Source of the DNA: Malaciobacter marinus
Lineage (GTDB): Bacteria; Campylobacterota; Campylobacteria; Campylobacterales; Arcobacteraceae
DNA: 64,000 nucleotides
Direction: 5' to 3'
NCBI RefSeq assembly: GCF_003544855.1
Contig: NZ_CP032101.1
Coordinates: 1,612,001 to 1,676,000, forward strand
Shown: one piece after another, positions 39,339 through 50,025 of the stretch
Numbering within the stretch: the first letter of the stretch is position 1
Layout: each line of letters starts with the position of its first letter
The notes under the pieces: generated by a model
Databases searched by the model: none
The model's input: the letters and a program-made list of their open reading frames with translations, nothing else
Told to the model about the DNA's origin: nothing
Translations under genes and position numbers: made by a program

Positions 39339-40419
39339 TACTGAACTTATCCTTGTCTTTTCTATAGTTGTACTATTTTATTTAACATTACCATTAAGTA
39401 CAACAAAAGTTATATTTATACCTAAGGGTAGTACAAATAGTATTATAACATATTTAAATAAATCAGGATATGAGCTAGGACTTATAGACAAAGTTTATCT
39501 TAGATTTTTAGGTTACCCACAAAGTGGTTGGATAGATATAAAAGAAAATTACCTTACAAAAGCTGACTTTTTATATAAAATCACTACATCAAAAGCTGCG
39601 CTAAAAGATATTACATTAATTCCAGGAGAAACTTCTTATGTTTTTTTAAATGATATATCAAAGAAAATGAATCTTTCAAGAAAAAACCTTCAAAAAGTTT
39701 ACGATAAATATGCATATAAAAATGATGGAAATATTTTAGCTGATACATACTCTTTACCTTATGGAATGAAAGAAGATCACCTTCTATTTTATCTTTTTTC
39801 AACTACAAATAAACAATATGAAAGTATCTCAAATAAAATATTTGGAGAGTATGATAAAAAAAGATGGTATTACTATATCACTTTAGCTTCTGTAATTCAA
39901 AAAGAAGCTGCAAATAGTGATGAAATGCCAACTGTTTCAAGTGTAATACACAATAGATTAAAAAAAGGCATGAAACTACAAATGGATGGAACTTTAAATT
40001 ATGGTAAATATTCACATATTAAAATCACATCACAAAGAATAAAAGAAGATAATAGCTCATATAATACTTATAAAAATAGAGGTCTTCCAGAACATCCAAT
40101 TTGTGCTGTAAGTTTAGATGCAATAAAAGCTGCAATTTTTCCAGCTAAAACAGATTATTTATATTTTGTTAAAAATGAAAAAAATGGTCTACACTCTTTT
40201 TCAAAAAGCTACAAAGAGCATGTAAATAATATCAATAAAAATAGAATAATTAAAAGAAATTTAAAGAAAAAAGCAAAAGAAAAAAAACAAGAAATTCAAA
40301 AGAAAAAAAGCAATTCTAAAACTAAAGAAAGCCCTAAAAAAGAACTCTATGTATTTCCTAAAAGCAATTCTAAAGAAAACACAAAATCAATAAAATCTCT
40401 TTTTGATAATGTCAAATAG
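39259..40419 (+). CDS. mltG: Endolytic murein transglycosylase MltG
   Basis: 386 residues from the ATG at 39259. A basic cytoplasmic start is followed by one transmembrane helix (ITELILVFSIVVLFYLTLPL, about 27-46), a LysM-like part (VIFIPKGSTNSIITYLNKSG), and the YceG catalytic core with LASVIQKEAANSDEM (Glu216), SSVIHNRLKKGMKLQMDGTL and GLPEHPICAVSLDAIKAA. MltG cuts nascent glycan strands and sets their length. The C-terminal tail after about 325 is unusually Lys-rich. No other start codon keeps the membrane helix, so the first 80 bases overlap the AsmA-like gene on the other strand. A longer frame upstream to 39112 exists but lacks family character. Confidence 0.87.
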   Translation: MPKNNKKTNAKIKQTSERIKSLILFDITELILVFSIVVLFYLTLPLSTTKVIFIPKGSTNSIITYLNKSGYELGLIDKVYLRFLGYPQSGWIDIKENYLTKADFLYKITTSKAALKDITLIPGETSYVFLNDISKKMNLSRKNLQKVYDKYAYKNDGNILADTYSLPYGMKEDHLLFYLFSTTNKQYESISNKIFGEYDKKRWYYYITLASVIQKEAANSDEMPTVSSVIHNRLKKGMKLQMDGTLNYGKYSHIKITSQRIKEDNSSYNTYKNRGLPEHPICAVSLDAIKAAIFPAKTDYLYFVKNEKNGLHSFSKSYKEHVNNINKNRIIKRNLKKKAKEKKQEIQKKKSNSKTKESPKKELYVFPKSNSKENTKSIKSLFDNVK

Positions 40420-40559
40420 TTAATGTGAATTTATGAAACAAAGATGTCATTATCTTATAATACAAGCCATGATTTAAAAGCTATCAAATAAACAAATGTT
40501 ATTATATTGTACATTTGAATTTGGTTGATTTAACCTAAATTAATTGAACTAAAACATGA

Positions 40560-42779
<2,220 letters not shown>

Positions 42780-42795
42780 TTTTTAAATTGAACAT

Positions 42796-42833
42796 AAAAA
42801 AAGGCAAAAGTTTTAAACTTTTGCCTTTTTTTT
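42796..42833. terminator. Strong bidirectional intrinsic terminator
   Basis: An 18-base arm (A7-GGCAAAAG-TTT, 42796-42813) pairs perfectly around a single T with AAA-CTTTTGCC-T7. The A and T runs form U tracts in both directions, serving icd and the convergent gene ending at 42846. Confidence 0.9.
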
Positions 42834-42845
42834 ATTCTAAAATAA

Positions 42846-43433
42846 TTACTTAATATAATCAACTAACGAAGCAAGATTTGTTTTCATCTCTTCTTCACTC
42901 ATAGTACCATCTAAAGCACCCTCTTTTACACTTCCTTTGAATACTTTAGAAATTGAACCATTTTCATTTAATAAGTATGCTATGTAAGTTGTTTTTTCAT
43001 TATCTGTAACACCTAAAGCTTTAATAGTATCACCATCAAAATCATAAATCATTGGTGTGTCTCTACCTTCAACTAACTCTTCTAATTTTCCAGGTATAAA
43101 CATCTTTTTTACAAACCAAGGAGCACTTGAAATATTTGCAACCATAACATAAGGAATTTGAACATCATAATACTTTGGAAGTTCTCTTACAACTGATAAA
43201 GAGTCATGATTCCCTACAATTATCAAAGCCTTTGAACCTGCTTGAAACAAATCTTCTCTTGATACTTTTCCATCTTTGCCTACAATTTCAAACTCTTTTG
43301 GCAAGTTTGTTAAAGTTAATGAACTTGTATCACTTACTTGAGTTTTAGTATCAACTGGTTTGTCTGCTGTTGCATAAACTAATATACCAAAAGCAATAAC
43401 ACCTAAAACTACAATTTTTAAAATATTTTTCAT
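42846..43433 (-). CDS. Periplasmic thioredoxin-fold-like protein of unknown function
   Basis: 195 residues with an N-terminal signal or anchor helix (ILKIVVLGVIAFGILVYA). The mature part has alternating strands and helices (KALIIVGNHDSLSVVREL, IPYVMVANISSAPWFVKKM, DTPMIYDFDGDTIKALGVT, TTYIAYLLNENGSISKVFKG) resembling the thioredoxin fold, but there is no CxxC motif; the equivalent position reads NHDS. It may be a non-redox relative of periplasmic thioredoxin-like proteins. It stands alone between a terminator and the FAD oxidoreductase operon. I do not recognise the family with confidence. Confidence 0.65.
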   Translation of the reverse strand: MKNILKIVVLGVIAFGILVYATADKPVDTKTQVSDTSSLTLTNLPKEFEIVGKDGKVSREDLFQAGSKALIIVGNHDSLSVVRELPKYYDVQIPYVMVANISSAPWFVKKMFIPGKLEELVEGRDTPMIYDFDGDTIKALGVTDNEKTTYIAYLLNENGSISKVFKGSVKEGALDGTMSEEEMKTNLASLVDYIK

Positions 43434-43474
43434 TGTACATTCCTATCTTTTTTGGAAATTCTATCAAATTCATA

Positions 43475-44611
43475 TTAACGATTATTTAACTTTATTTTCT
43501 TAACCCATCGTTTAAATAATCTATTAGTTAAAATAGATTCGTTAATAGCTTTTTTATTCATTAAAAACTCTACTAAACTATTTGCTAAATAAGGAGATAA
43601 AACAAAGCCTCTTCCACCTACTCCATTTATAATGTAAAGGTTTTTCTTTTTAATCAATTTATCATCAGTAACAAAACTTCCATTTATTAAATGAGGATAT
43701 TTTTCTATGCTTGCTTTACTATCAATCAATTCTCCCACCATTGGAAAATAATCAACACTACAAGATCTTGCACCAACTTTTACATCAATTATTTCAATAT
43801 CTTTAAGATTAATTATATCTTGCGCTAAGTTCAAAAGTTTTTCATTATTTTCTTCTTCAATTTCCTTTAATAACTTTTTGCATTCTAAATCACTTGATTC
43901 ATTAAATCTATGATGTGTTGCTCCAATTGATACTAAATTCTTATTTTTATATTTGCAAGAAGAACTAACAGAACACTCTTTATGATAATTAATACAATTA
44001 ATACTTGAAGTTAATACATCGATTTTTTGACCCCAAACAGGACGAATTTTAAGATAATCTTCTTTAATTAAGTTAATATTATGACCTGTTGTAAGAATTA
44101 AATTTGAAGTTATTAACTCATCATTTACAATCCACATAAACTTTTCATCTTGCTTTAAAGAAAACACTTTGTAATTTAATTGTGTTTCAAACTCATTTTT
44201 AATTTTTTGAGCAAAGTCTTTTGGTGTAATTCTTGAACCTATATTAAAAAAATATCCCTCATGCGTTTTTTCATACTCAAAATTCATAAAAGCTTCATAC
44301 TCTTCAAACTTTTGTTTATCTTTTTCATCTTTTGGAACACGACACACCCCACAATTTATAAAATCCTCTTTTAATATCTCTTTATAAAAATCAATTGAAA
44401 ATTTTAACGAATCTGATACCAATGTTTTAAAAGGATTCTCTTTTCCTAAAAGAGGAGATAAAAATGCTCCTGCTGCACTACTTGCTTCACTTAATAAACA
44501 ATCATTTTTATCAATTAATAAAACTGACTTACTATATTTTGATAAAAAATATGCAGTACAAACCCCAGCAATACCCGCTCCAACTATTATATAATCATAA
44601 CTTTTATACAT
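43475..44611 (-). CDS. FAD-dependent oxidoreductase, MnmC C-domain-like
   Basis: 378 residues from the ATG at 44609-44611. The FAD-binding motif GAGIAG lies at 11-16 (YDYIIVGAGIAGVCTAYFLS), the second family block is SEASSAAGAFLSPLLGKENP, and the C-terminus has GARSCSVDYFPMVGEL and INGVGGRGFVLSPYLANSL, as in DAO-fold enzymes such as the MnmC FAD domain, which removes a carboxymethyl group from cmnm5U34 in tRNA. A longer start at 44665 would overlap the upstream gene by 62 bases; the chosen start overlaps by 8 and follows AAGAGA. Being next to a rhodanese-like gene fits tRNA wobble-uridine modification, but other amino-acid oxidase roles remain possible. Confidence 0.75.
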   Translation of the reverse strand: MYKSYDYIIVGAGIAGVCTAYFLSKYSKSVLLIDKNDCLLSEASSAAGAFLSPLLGKENPFKTLVSDSLKFSIDFYKEILKEDFINCGVCRVPKDEKDKQKFEEYEAFMNFEYEKTHEGYFFNIGSRITPKDFAQKIKNEFETQLNYKVFSLKQDEKFMWIVNDELITSNLILTTGHNINLIKEDYLKIRPVWGQKIDVLTSSINCINYHKECSVSSSCKYKNKNLVSIGATHHRFNESSDLECKKLLKEIEEENNEKLLNLAQDIINLKDIEIIDVKVGARSCSVDYFPMVGELIDSKASIEKYPHLINGSFVTDDKLIKKKNLYIINGVGGRGFVLSPYLANSLVEFLMNKKAINESILTNRLFKRWVKKIKLNNR

Positions 44612-44930
44612 TTTTTTCAATCTCTTTTTGAAGTTGAAAATTTGGTCGCCAATAACCTTTTCCACCTCTTAAACTAATACAAATATAATCAGGAAATTTT
44701 TTTCTATAAAAATTCAATCTCTCTTTTGTTGTCTTTCCAGTATCACAATAAAAAACAAATACTGTTCCTTTTGGATACTCTTTCATTTCAAAAGGATTAT
44801 ATGTAATTGATTCAATATTTATTAATGGCTTCAAAATAGTGTCAATTAAAACTACTTTTATGCCATCTGCTTTTAGTAGTTGTGTATATTTAAATAACTC
44901 TTCTTGTGTCCATTCATCTTTTTTTAACAT
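44604..44930 (-). CDS. Rhodanese-like small protein
   Basis: 108 residues. The C-terminal half reads GTVFVFYCDTGKTTKERL followed by ISLRGGKGYWRPN, matching the rhodanese pattern of an active-site Cys in a C-x-x-G-x-T/S loop and a later L-x-G-G-x-x-W. Rhodaneses carry sulfur as a persulfide. The first ATG (44936) sits one base from an AGG, so the ATG at 44930, seven bases after AGG, is the better start. It overlaps the MnmC-like gene by 8 bases (ATGTATAA). Sulfur supply for thiolated uridine would fit this pairing; that is inference. Confidence 0.65.
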   Translation of the reverse strand: MLKKDEWTQEELFKYTQLLKADGIKVVLIDTILKPLINIESITYNPFEMKEYPKGTVFVFYCDTGKTTKERLNFYRKKFPDYICISLRGGKGYWRPNFQLQKEIEKNV

Positions 44931-45002
44931 TTTCATACCTATTTAACTATTTTTTGGATAAAATTTAGTAATAACTAATGATTACAAAATAAGGCTTAAT
45001 TT

Positions 45003-45368
45003 ATGAATATACTTGTTGCAGATGACTCAAAAATGGCAAGAAAAATTGCTATAAAAACAATAAAAGAGACACTAAGTGAAAATCTACAAGCAAATATTAT
45101 AGAAGTTAATAATGGAGAAGAAGCTTTAGCTACTTACCAAAAAGAGAATATAGATGTGGTATTTTTAGATTTAACAATGCCTATAATGGATGGTTTTGAA
45201 GCATTGCAAAAAATCAAAGAGTATGATAAGGATGCTAAAGTTATAGTTGTTTCAGCTGATATACAAAAAACTTCTATGGATAAAGTAAGAGAATTTGGTG
45301 CAATAGATTTTGTTAAAAAACCAATAAATATTGAAAAAATGAATCAAATAATTCAAAAAATTCTATAG
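45003..45368 (+). CDS. CheY-like single-domain response regulator
   Basis: 121 residues, all receiver: acidic pair D7-D8 (LVADDSK), phosphoacceptor D56 (VVFLDLTMPIMDG), switch residue in VVSADIQ and the Lys in FVKKPIN near 105. No output domain, so it would act by protein contact, for example on the flagellar motor or another signalling protein. Next come a CheC-like gene 13 bases later and a histidine kinase gene, making a three-gene unit. An AAGG ribosome site precedes the ATG. Confidence 0.93.
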   Translation: MNILVADDSKMARKIAIKTIKETLSENLQANIIEVNNGEEALATYQKENIDVVFLDLTMPIMDGFEALQKIKEYDKDAKVIVVSADIQKTSMDKVREFGAIDFVKKPINIEKMNQIIQKIL

Positions 45369-45381
45369 GGAACCAAACAAA

Positions 45382-45999
45382 ATGAGTAATGAAATTATAC
45401 TAAATGAAGATGAAAAAGATTGTTTACAAGAATTAATGAATATTGCATATGGTTCAGCAACTGCAGCAATTACTGAAATTCTTGATGCTTTTGCTACTTT
45501 AAGTATTCCTAGAATTGAAGTTATTAAAACAAAAAATTTAAAAAATCACTTAAGTAAAGAAGTGAATTTAAATTCAACTCATTTTGTTTGTATGCAACAA
45601 ATAAATGGTCCAATTGCAGGAGAAAATTTATTTGTAATTGATAACAATTCAGCAAAAAACATAGCAATAAAGTTTGGCTTAGAAGAAGATGAAATAACAG
45701 AAATTGAACTTTGTGATATAATTTTAGAAATTACAAATATTCTCTCTTCTTCAACTATTAGTAAATTAGCAGAAGATATGAAAGCTATGGTCTCTTTTTC
45801 TCCACCTGATGTAAAAATACTTGATAATATAAATAAATTAGATAATCAATTTATTGAAAAGTATCAAAATGTAATTATAATTTCAACAAGACTTAAATTT
45901 GAAGATTTAGATATTGATGGACAACTGATGATTTTAACAACAGATAAGTCTATTAATTACATTAAAAAAACTATAAATAAAATTCTTAATGAGATATGA
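45382..45999 (+). CDS. cheC: CheC-type CheY-P phosphatase
   Basis: 205 residues with two copies of the CheC active-site pattern D/S-x3-E-x2-N-x22-P: DCLQELMN (about 13-20) with Pro 23 residues on (LSIP), and DIILEITN (about 111-118) with the Pro in SFSPP. All key Glu, Asn and Pro are present, so both sites could be active. CheC dephosphorylates CheY-P. The neighbour CheY-like protein is the likely target. It overlaps the kinase gene start by up to 11 bases. Confidence 0.88.
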   Translation: MSNEIILNEDEKDCLQELMNIAYGSATAAITEILDAFATLSIPRIEVIKTKNLKNHLSKEVNLNSTHFVCMQQINGPIAGENLFVIDNNSAKNIAIKFGLEEDEITEIELCDIILEITNILSSSTISKLAEDMKAMVSFSPPDVKILDNINKLDNQFIEKYQNVIIISTRLKFEDLDIDGQLMILTTDKSINYIKKTINKILNEI

Positions 46000-47491
46000 C
46001 ATGCCAATAAAAAAATTTGAATTTATATGCAATACTGTTGACAATGGTGTAATAATATTAGATGAAGATTTAAATGTACATTTTTGGAACAGTTGGTTAG
46101 AATCAAGAACAAACATAAAATCAGAAGAAATTATATCAAAAAAATTAACAGAGTTTTTCTTTGATATAAACGAAAACACTCTAAAAAGAAAAATTAAAGC
46201 TTCTTTAGCTTTAAACTCGTCAACATTTTACCATACAGGAATAAATAAATATTTATTAAATATAGAGTTAAATAAAGTTGCAAATAAAGTTTTTGAAAAT
46301 ATGCAACAAGCAATAACAATAACACCATATGATAAAAATAAAAGATTAGTATTTTTATATATTTATGATAATACTTTATTGTGTGAAACAAACTATGAAT
46401 TAGAAAAAACAAAAAATAGTTTAGAAGATTCACTTGAAGAGATAAATTTATTATTAAATACAACACTAGAAGCAATTTTTTTATTTGAAGATGATAAGTG
46501 TACAAATGCAAATGATATTGCACTAGAACTTTTTAATTATTCAAAAAAAAATGAAGTTATAAATAAAGAAATTTATGAATTTATTGATACAAAGTCTTTA
46601 GAAAAAATATCTAAAATAAAAAACAAACCTATTGAAATTAAGATGTCAAGGAAAGATAGTTCAACTTTCCCTGCTTTAATTAAAATAAAAGATACAAAAT
46701 TAAAAAATAAAAGATTTAAAATTTTAACAGTAATGGATCTTAGTGAATTAAAAAGAAAAGATAAACTCTTAGTAGAACAAACAAAAATGGCAGCTTTAGG
46801 AGAGATGATAGGAAATATTGCCCATCAATGGAGACAACCTTTAAGTACAATTACAACAGCAGCTAGTGGACTTAAAATGCATAAAGAATTAGAAATTTTA
46901 ACAGAAGATATATTTGTAGAATCAATTGATGCAATTACAAGAAATTCTAAGCATTTATCACAAACAATTGATGACTTTAGAGATTTTTTAAAAATAGATA
47001 AAAAAAGAGTATCATTTAATATAAAAGATAATATTCAAAGAAATATTTCTATTCTTGAAGGAGCATTAAAAAATCAATCAATACAATTGGTTTTAAATTG
47101 TGATGACAATTGCATAATTAAAAATTACCCAAATGAATTAACACAAGCATTTTTAAATATAATAAATAATGCAAAAGATGCTTTTATAGATAAAAATGTT
47201 GATTTAACAAAAAGATTTATATTAATAAATATATATACAAAAAATAATAATCTTATAATTAAAATCAAAGACAATGCAAAAGGTATTGACCCAACAATTA
47301 TAGATAAAATTTTTGAACCATATTTTACAACAAAACATAAAGATGTAGGAACAGGACTTGGACTTTATATGACACATCAATTAATAGAAATTAGTATGAA
47401 TGGAAGAATTGAAGTATGTAATGAAAGTTTTAATTACAAAGATATAAATATGTATGGAGCATGCTTTAAGCTAACACTTCCACTAGATTAA
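45989..47491 (+). CDS. Cytosolic PAS-type sensor histidine kinase
   Basis: 500 residues and no membrane segment. Two PAS-like regions (about 9-130 and 152-255) joined by a short coiled coil precede a kinase core: H-box GNIAHQWRQPLSTI with His279, N-box LNIINNAKDAF, G1 IKDNAKGID, F-box FEPYFTT and G2 GTGLGLYMTHQLIE. The HQWRQP H-box subtype is common in Campylobacterota. It probably phosphorylates the CheY-like protein encoded two genes upstream. Either ATG 45989 or ATG 46001 could start translation; neither has a strong ribosome site. Confidence 0.92.
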   Translation: MRYDMPIKKFEFICNTVDNGVIILDEDLNVHFWNSWLESRTNIKSEEIISKKLTEFFFDINENTLKRKIKASLALNSSTFYHTGINKYLLNIELNKVANKVFENMQQAITITPYDKNKRLVFLYIYDNTLLCETNYELEKTKNSLEDSLEEINLLLNTTLEAIFLFEDDKCTNANDIALELFNYSKKNEVINKEIYEFIDTKSLEKISKIKNKPIEIKMSRKDSSTFPALIKIKDTKLKNKRFKILTVMDLSELKRKDKLLVEQTKMAALGEMIGNIAHQWRQPLSTITTAASGLKMHKELEILTEDIFVESIDAITRNSKHLSQTIDDFRDFLKIDKKRVSFNIKDNIQRNISILEGALKNQSIQLVLNCDDNCIIKNYPNELTQAFLNIINNAKDAFIDKNVDLTKRFILINIYTKNNNLIIKIKDNAKGIDPTIIDKIFEPYFTTKHKDVGTGLGLYMTHQLIEISMNGRIEVCNESFNYKDINMYGACFKLTLPLD

Positions 47492-47526
47492 GCATCTTTG
47501 AGTCATTACTGCTAACTTTTATCTTT

Positions 47527-47563
47527 AAGTTGATTGACATTGACTCAACTTTTTTGATATAAT
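47527..47563 (+). promoter_or_regulatory. cbpA-hspR promoter with HAIR-like HspR operator
   Basis: TTGACA (47534-47539) and TATAAT (47558-47563) with 18-base spacing form a near-consensus vegetative promoter. Over the -35 lies GTTGATT-N7-ACTCAAC (47529-47549), matching the HspR operator CTTGAGT-N7-ACTCAAG at 11 of 14 positions. A 7-base inverted repeat AAGTTGA/TCAACTT (47527-47533, 47545-47551) coincides. Since hspR is the second gene, negative autoregulation with heat induction is likely. Confidence 0.7.
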
Positions 47564-47598
47564 AATATAAAATACAAACAATTATAAATGGAGTATAA

Positions 47599-48492
47599 AT
47601 GGCAAAAAGTTTATATGAAACACTAGAAACAAATGAAAATGCATCTGTTGATGAAATAAAAAAAGCTTACAGAAGATTAGCAAGAAAATATCATCCAGAC
47701 GTGAATAAAGACCCAAAAGCAGAAGAAAAATTCAAAGAGATTAATGCTGCATATGAGGTTTTAAGTGACCAAGAAAAAAAGCAACAATATGATCAATTTG
47801 GTGATTCTATGTTTGGAGGTCAAAACTTCCATGATTTTGCAAGAGGTCAAGCAGGTTCAGGAATTGATTTAGATGAAATTTTAAGACAGATGTTTGGACA
47901 ACAAGGTGGGTTTGGAGGAGCTTCTGGTTTCTCTAGTGCCTTTGGTCAAGGTGGATTTAGCAACAGTGGATTTGGTGGGTATGAAGAACCTGATTTGGAT
48001 ATGAATGCACAAATTACTATAGCATTTGATACATCAATATTAGGTGGTAAACAACATATTTCACTAAATAATGACTCTTTTGATATAAAAATACCAGAGG
48101 GTATTAAAGATGGACAAAAAATAAGAGCAAAAGGCAAAGGAAAAGCCTTAGGTTCTCAAAGAGGGGATTTAATAATAAAAATAAATGTAGCTTCTAGTCC
48201 TGAATATGAAAGAGAAGAAGATACTTTAACTAAATCTTTTGATATACCACTTAGTACAGCACTATTTGGAGGAAAAATAGAGATTAAGACAATACATAAA
48301 ACTATTACTCTAAAAATTCCTGAGAATACAAAACAAAATCAAAAATTTAGAGTAAAAGAGCTTGGAGTATTTAATAGAAAAACAGGTAAAAGAGGGGATC
48401 TTCACTTAAAAGCAAATATCAAACTTCCAAAAGTTCAAGAACTTGATGAAGATTTGATTGAATTATTAAAAGAGAAATTACCAAAGGAGTAA
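47599..48492 (+). CDS. cbpA: CbpA-type DnaJ co-chaperone
   Basis: 297 residues. J domain at 1-68 with HPD at 32-34 ([12 protein letters not shown]), a Gly/Phe-rich linker (about 90-130), and two C-terminal beta-sandwich substrate domains. The Cys-rich zinc region of true DnaJ is missing, which defines the CbpA class. It delivers clients to DnaK and stimulates its ATPase. A GGAG site lies before the ATG and hspR starts 3 bases after its stop. In Campylobacter and Helicobacter this gene pair is part of the HspR heat-shock regulon. Confidence 0.95.
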   Translation: MAKSLYETLETNENASVDEIKKAYRRLARKYHPDVNKDPKAEEKFKEINAAYEVLSDQEKKQQYDQFGDSMFGGQNFHDFARGQAGSGIDLDEILRQMFGQQGGFGGASGFSSAFGQGGFSNSGFGGYEEPDLDMNAQITIAFDTSILGGKQHISLNNDSFDIKIPEGIKDGQKIRAKGKGKALGSQRGDLIIKINVASSPEYEREEDTLTKSFDIPLSTALFGGKIEIKTIHKTITLKIPENTKQNQKFRVKELGVFNRKTGKRGDLHLKANIKLPKVQELDEDLIELLKEKLPKE

Positions 48493-48495
48493 GCA

Positions 48496-48876
48496 ATGGA
48501 AAATAATGCATACACTGAACCTGTCTACCTTATATCAGCGGTTGCACAAATACTTAATATTCATCCGCAGACTCTAAGACAATATGAAAGAGAGGGACTA
48601 ATCAAACCCTCTCGTACAAATGGAAAAATAAGACTTTATTCTCAAAAAGATATAGATCATATAAAATATGTTTTAACACTTACAAGAGAATTAGGCATAA
48701 ATCTAGCAGGAGTTGATTTGATTTTAAGATTAAATAAAAAAATTGAAAAATTAGAAACTGATGTTAGTATGTATAAAAATAAATTAAAAGAAGTAAATAA
48801 TTTTGGAGTTGTTCCAAGCTCTAAAGCTTTAGTAATTAAAAAAAGCTCTTACGATTTAGTTATATTTGAAGAGTAG
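48496..48876 (+). CDS. hspR: HspR, MerR-family heat-shock repressor
   Basis: 126 residues. Winged helix-turn-helix of MerR type at about 9-75 (YLISAVAQILNIHPQTLRQYEREGLIKPSR, split here as the HTH and the NGKIRLYSQKDIDHI wing), then a coiled coil (LNKKIEKLETDVSMYKNKL). HspR represses chaperone operons by binding HAIR sites and needs DnaK or CbpA-type partners as corepressors. Its AAGGAG ribosome site overlaps the end of cbpA, so the two proteins are made together. Confidence 0.95.
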   Translation: MENNAYTEPVYLISAVAQILNIHPQTLRQYEREGLIKPSRTNGKIRLYSQKDIDHIKYVLTLTRELGINLAGVDLILRLNKKIEKLETDVSMYKNKLKEVNNFGVVPSSKALVIKKSSYDLVIFEE

Positions 48877-48887
48877 CTAACTCTTCA
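48867..48887. terminator. Bidirectional hairpin at the hspR / ftsZ convergent end
   Basis: TGAAGAGT (48867-48874) pairs with ACTCTTCA (48880-48887) around AGCTA. The hspR stop TAG lies in the hairpin and the ftsZ stop begins 2 bases after it. Confidence 0.65.
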
Positions 48888-48888
48888 T

Positions 48889-50025
48889 TTATATTTGATA
48901 TTGAACTACATACTCTCTCATAAGTGGCGGAATATCTAAGTAATTTTCATCATTAACAGACAACTTAGCGTTTGAGTTATCTTGTCCTTCACTGTTTTTA
49001 TCATAATCATCATCTGTGTCATTTTTAGATTCAAATCCTGTTGCTACAATTGTAATTTTAACTTCATCAGTTTGAAGTGTACTATCAGTAGTAGTACCAA
49101 ATATAATCTCTGCATTAGAATCAATATTATCATGAATAGAACCCATAACATTATTAATAGCAAATAACGAAACCTGCGGATGAATATTAAAATGAATTAA
49201 AATACCTTTTGCTCCACTTAATGATACTTTATCAAGTAAAGGAGAGTCAATAGCGTCTTCTAAAGCTCTAAGTGCTGCATCATCACCTTTTGCTCTACCA
49301 ATACCCATAAGAGCCATACCCTTGTGTTGCATTATTGTTTTAACATCTGCAAAGTCAGTATTAATATCTGAGTTTCCTGGATTTAAGATTACCTCACTCA
49401 TTCCATTTACTGCTTGATACAAGATATTATCAATAATTTTAAAGGCATCTTTCATACCAACATTTTCATCTATAATGTCAAGTAATCTATCATTTGGAAC
49501 TACAATTATTGAATCACTAACTTTTTTAAGTTCTTCAAGACCTAAATTTGCAAGTCCTGCTCTTTTTTTACCTTCCCAAGTAAAAGGTTTAGTAACAACA
49601 GAAACAGTTAAAGCACCCACTTCTTTTGCTGCTTTTGCTATAATAGCAGCAGCACCAGTTCCAGTTCCACCACCAAGACCAGCTGCAATAAATATTATGT
49701 CAGTTCCCTTAAGAGCATTTTTAATATCTTCATAACTCTCAACGGCAGAATCTCTACCAACTTCTGGTTTCATTCCAGCACCTAAACCTTTAGTTAGCTT
49801 AACTCCTAACTGTATTTTTTTAGGTGCTCTTGAAATATTTAATACTTGCAAATCTGTATTTGCAGCAATTAAGTCGATTTTATGAGTTCCCTCTTGGATC
49901 ATGTGGTTAATCATATTACAACCACCTCCACCAACTCCAATTACTGAAATCTTAGCTATATTTTCTCCGATTGTTTGATTAGGCATTTCCACTGTAATAT
50001 CATCCACATTAAATAAGTTTTCCAT
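48889..50025 (-). CDS. ftsZ: Cell division GTPase FtsZ
   Basis: 378 residues from the ATG at 50023-50025. The tubulin signature GLGGGTGTGAA lies at 117-127 (start numbering MENLFN), T-loop and T7 regions are present (IAANTDLQ; TDFADVKTIM). A short disordered linker leads to the conserved C-terminal peptide YLDIPPLMREY that binds FtsA. FtsZ polymerises into the division ring. The start overlaps the ftsA stop as TAATG with GGAG eight bases upstream; a GTG nine bases earlier is a less likely start. It ends the minus-strand operon, convergent with hspR. Confidence 0.97.
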   Translation of the reverse strand: MENLFNVDDITVEMPNQTIGENIAKISVIGVGGGGCNMINHMIQEGTHKIDLIAANTDLQVLNISRAPKKIQLGVKLTKGLGAGMKPEVGRDSAVESYEDIKNALKGTDIIFIAAGLGGGTGTGAAAIIAKAAKEVGALTVSVVTKPFTWEGKKRAGLANLGLEELKKVSDSIIVVPNDRLLDIIDENVGMKDAFKIIDNILYQAVNGMSEVILNPGNSDINTDFADVKTIMQHKGMALMGIGRAKGDDAALRALEDAIDSPLLDKVSLSGAKGILIHFNIHPQVSLFAINNVMGSIHDNIDSNAEIIFGTTTDSTLQTDEVKITIVATGFESKNDTDDDYDKNSEGQDNSNAKLSVNDENYLDIPPLMREYVVQYQI

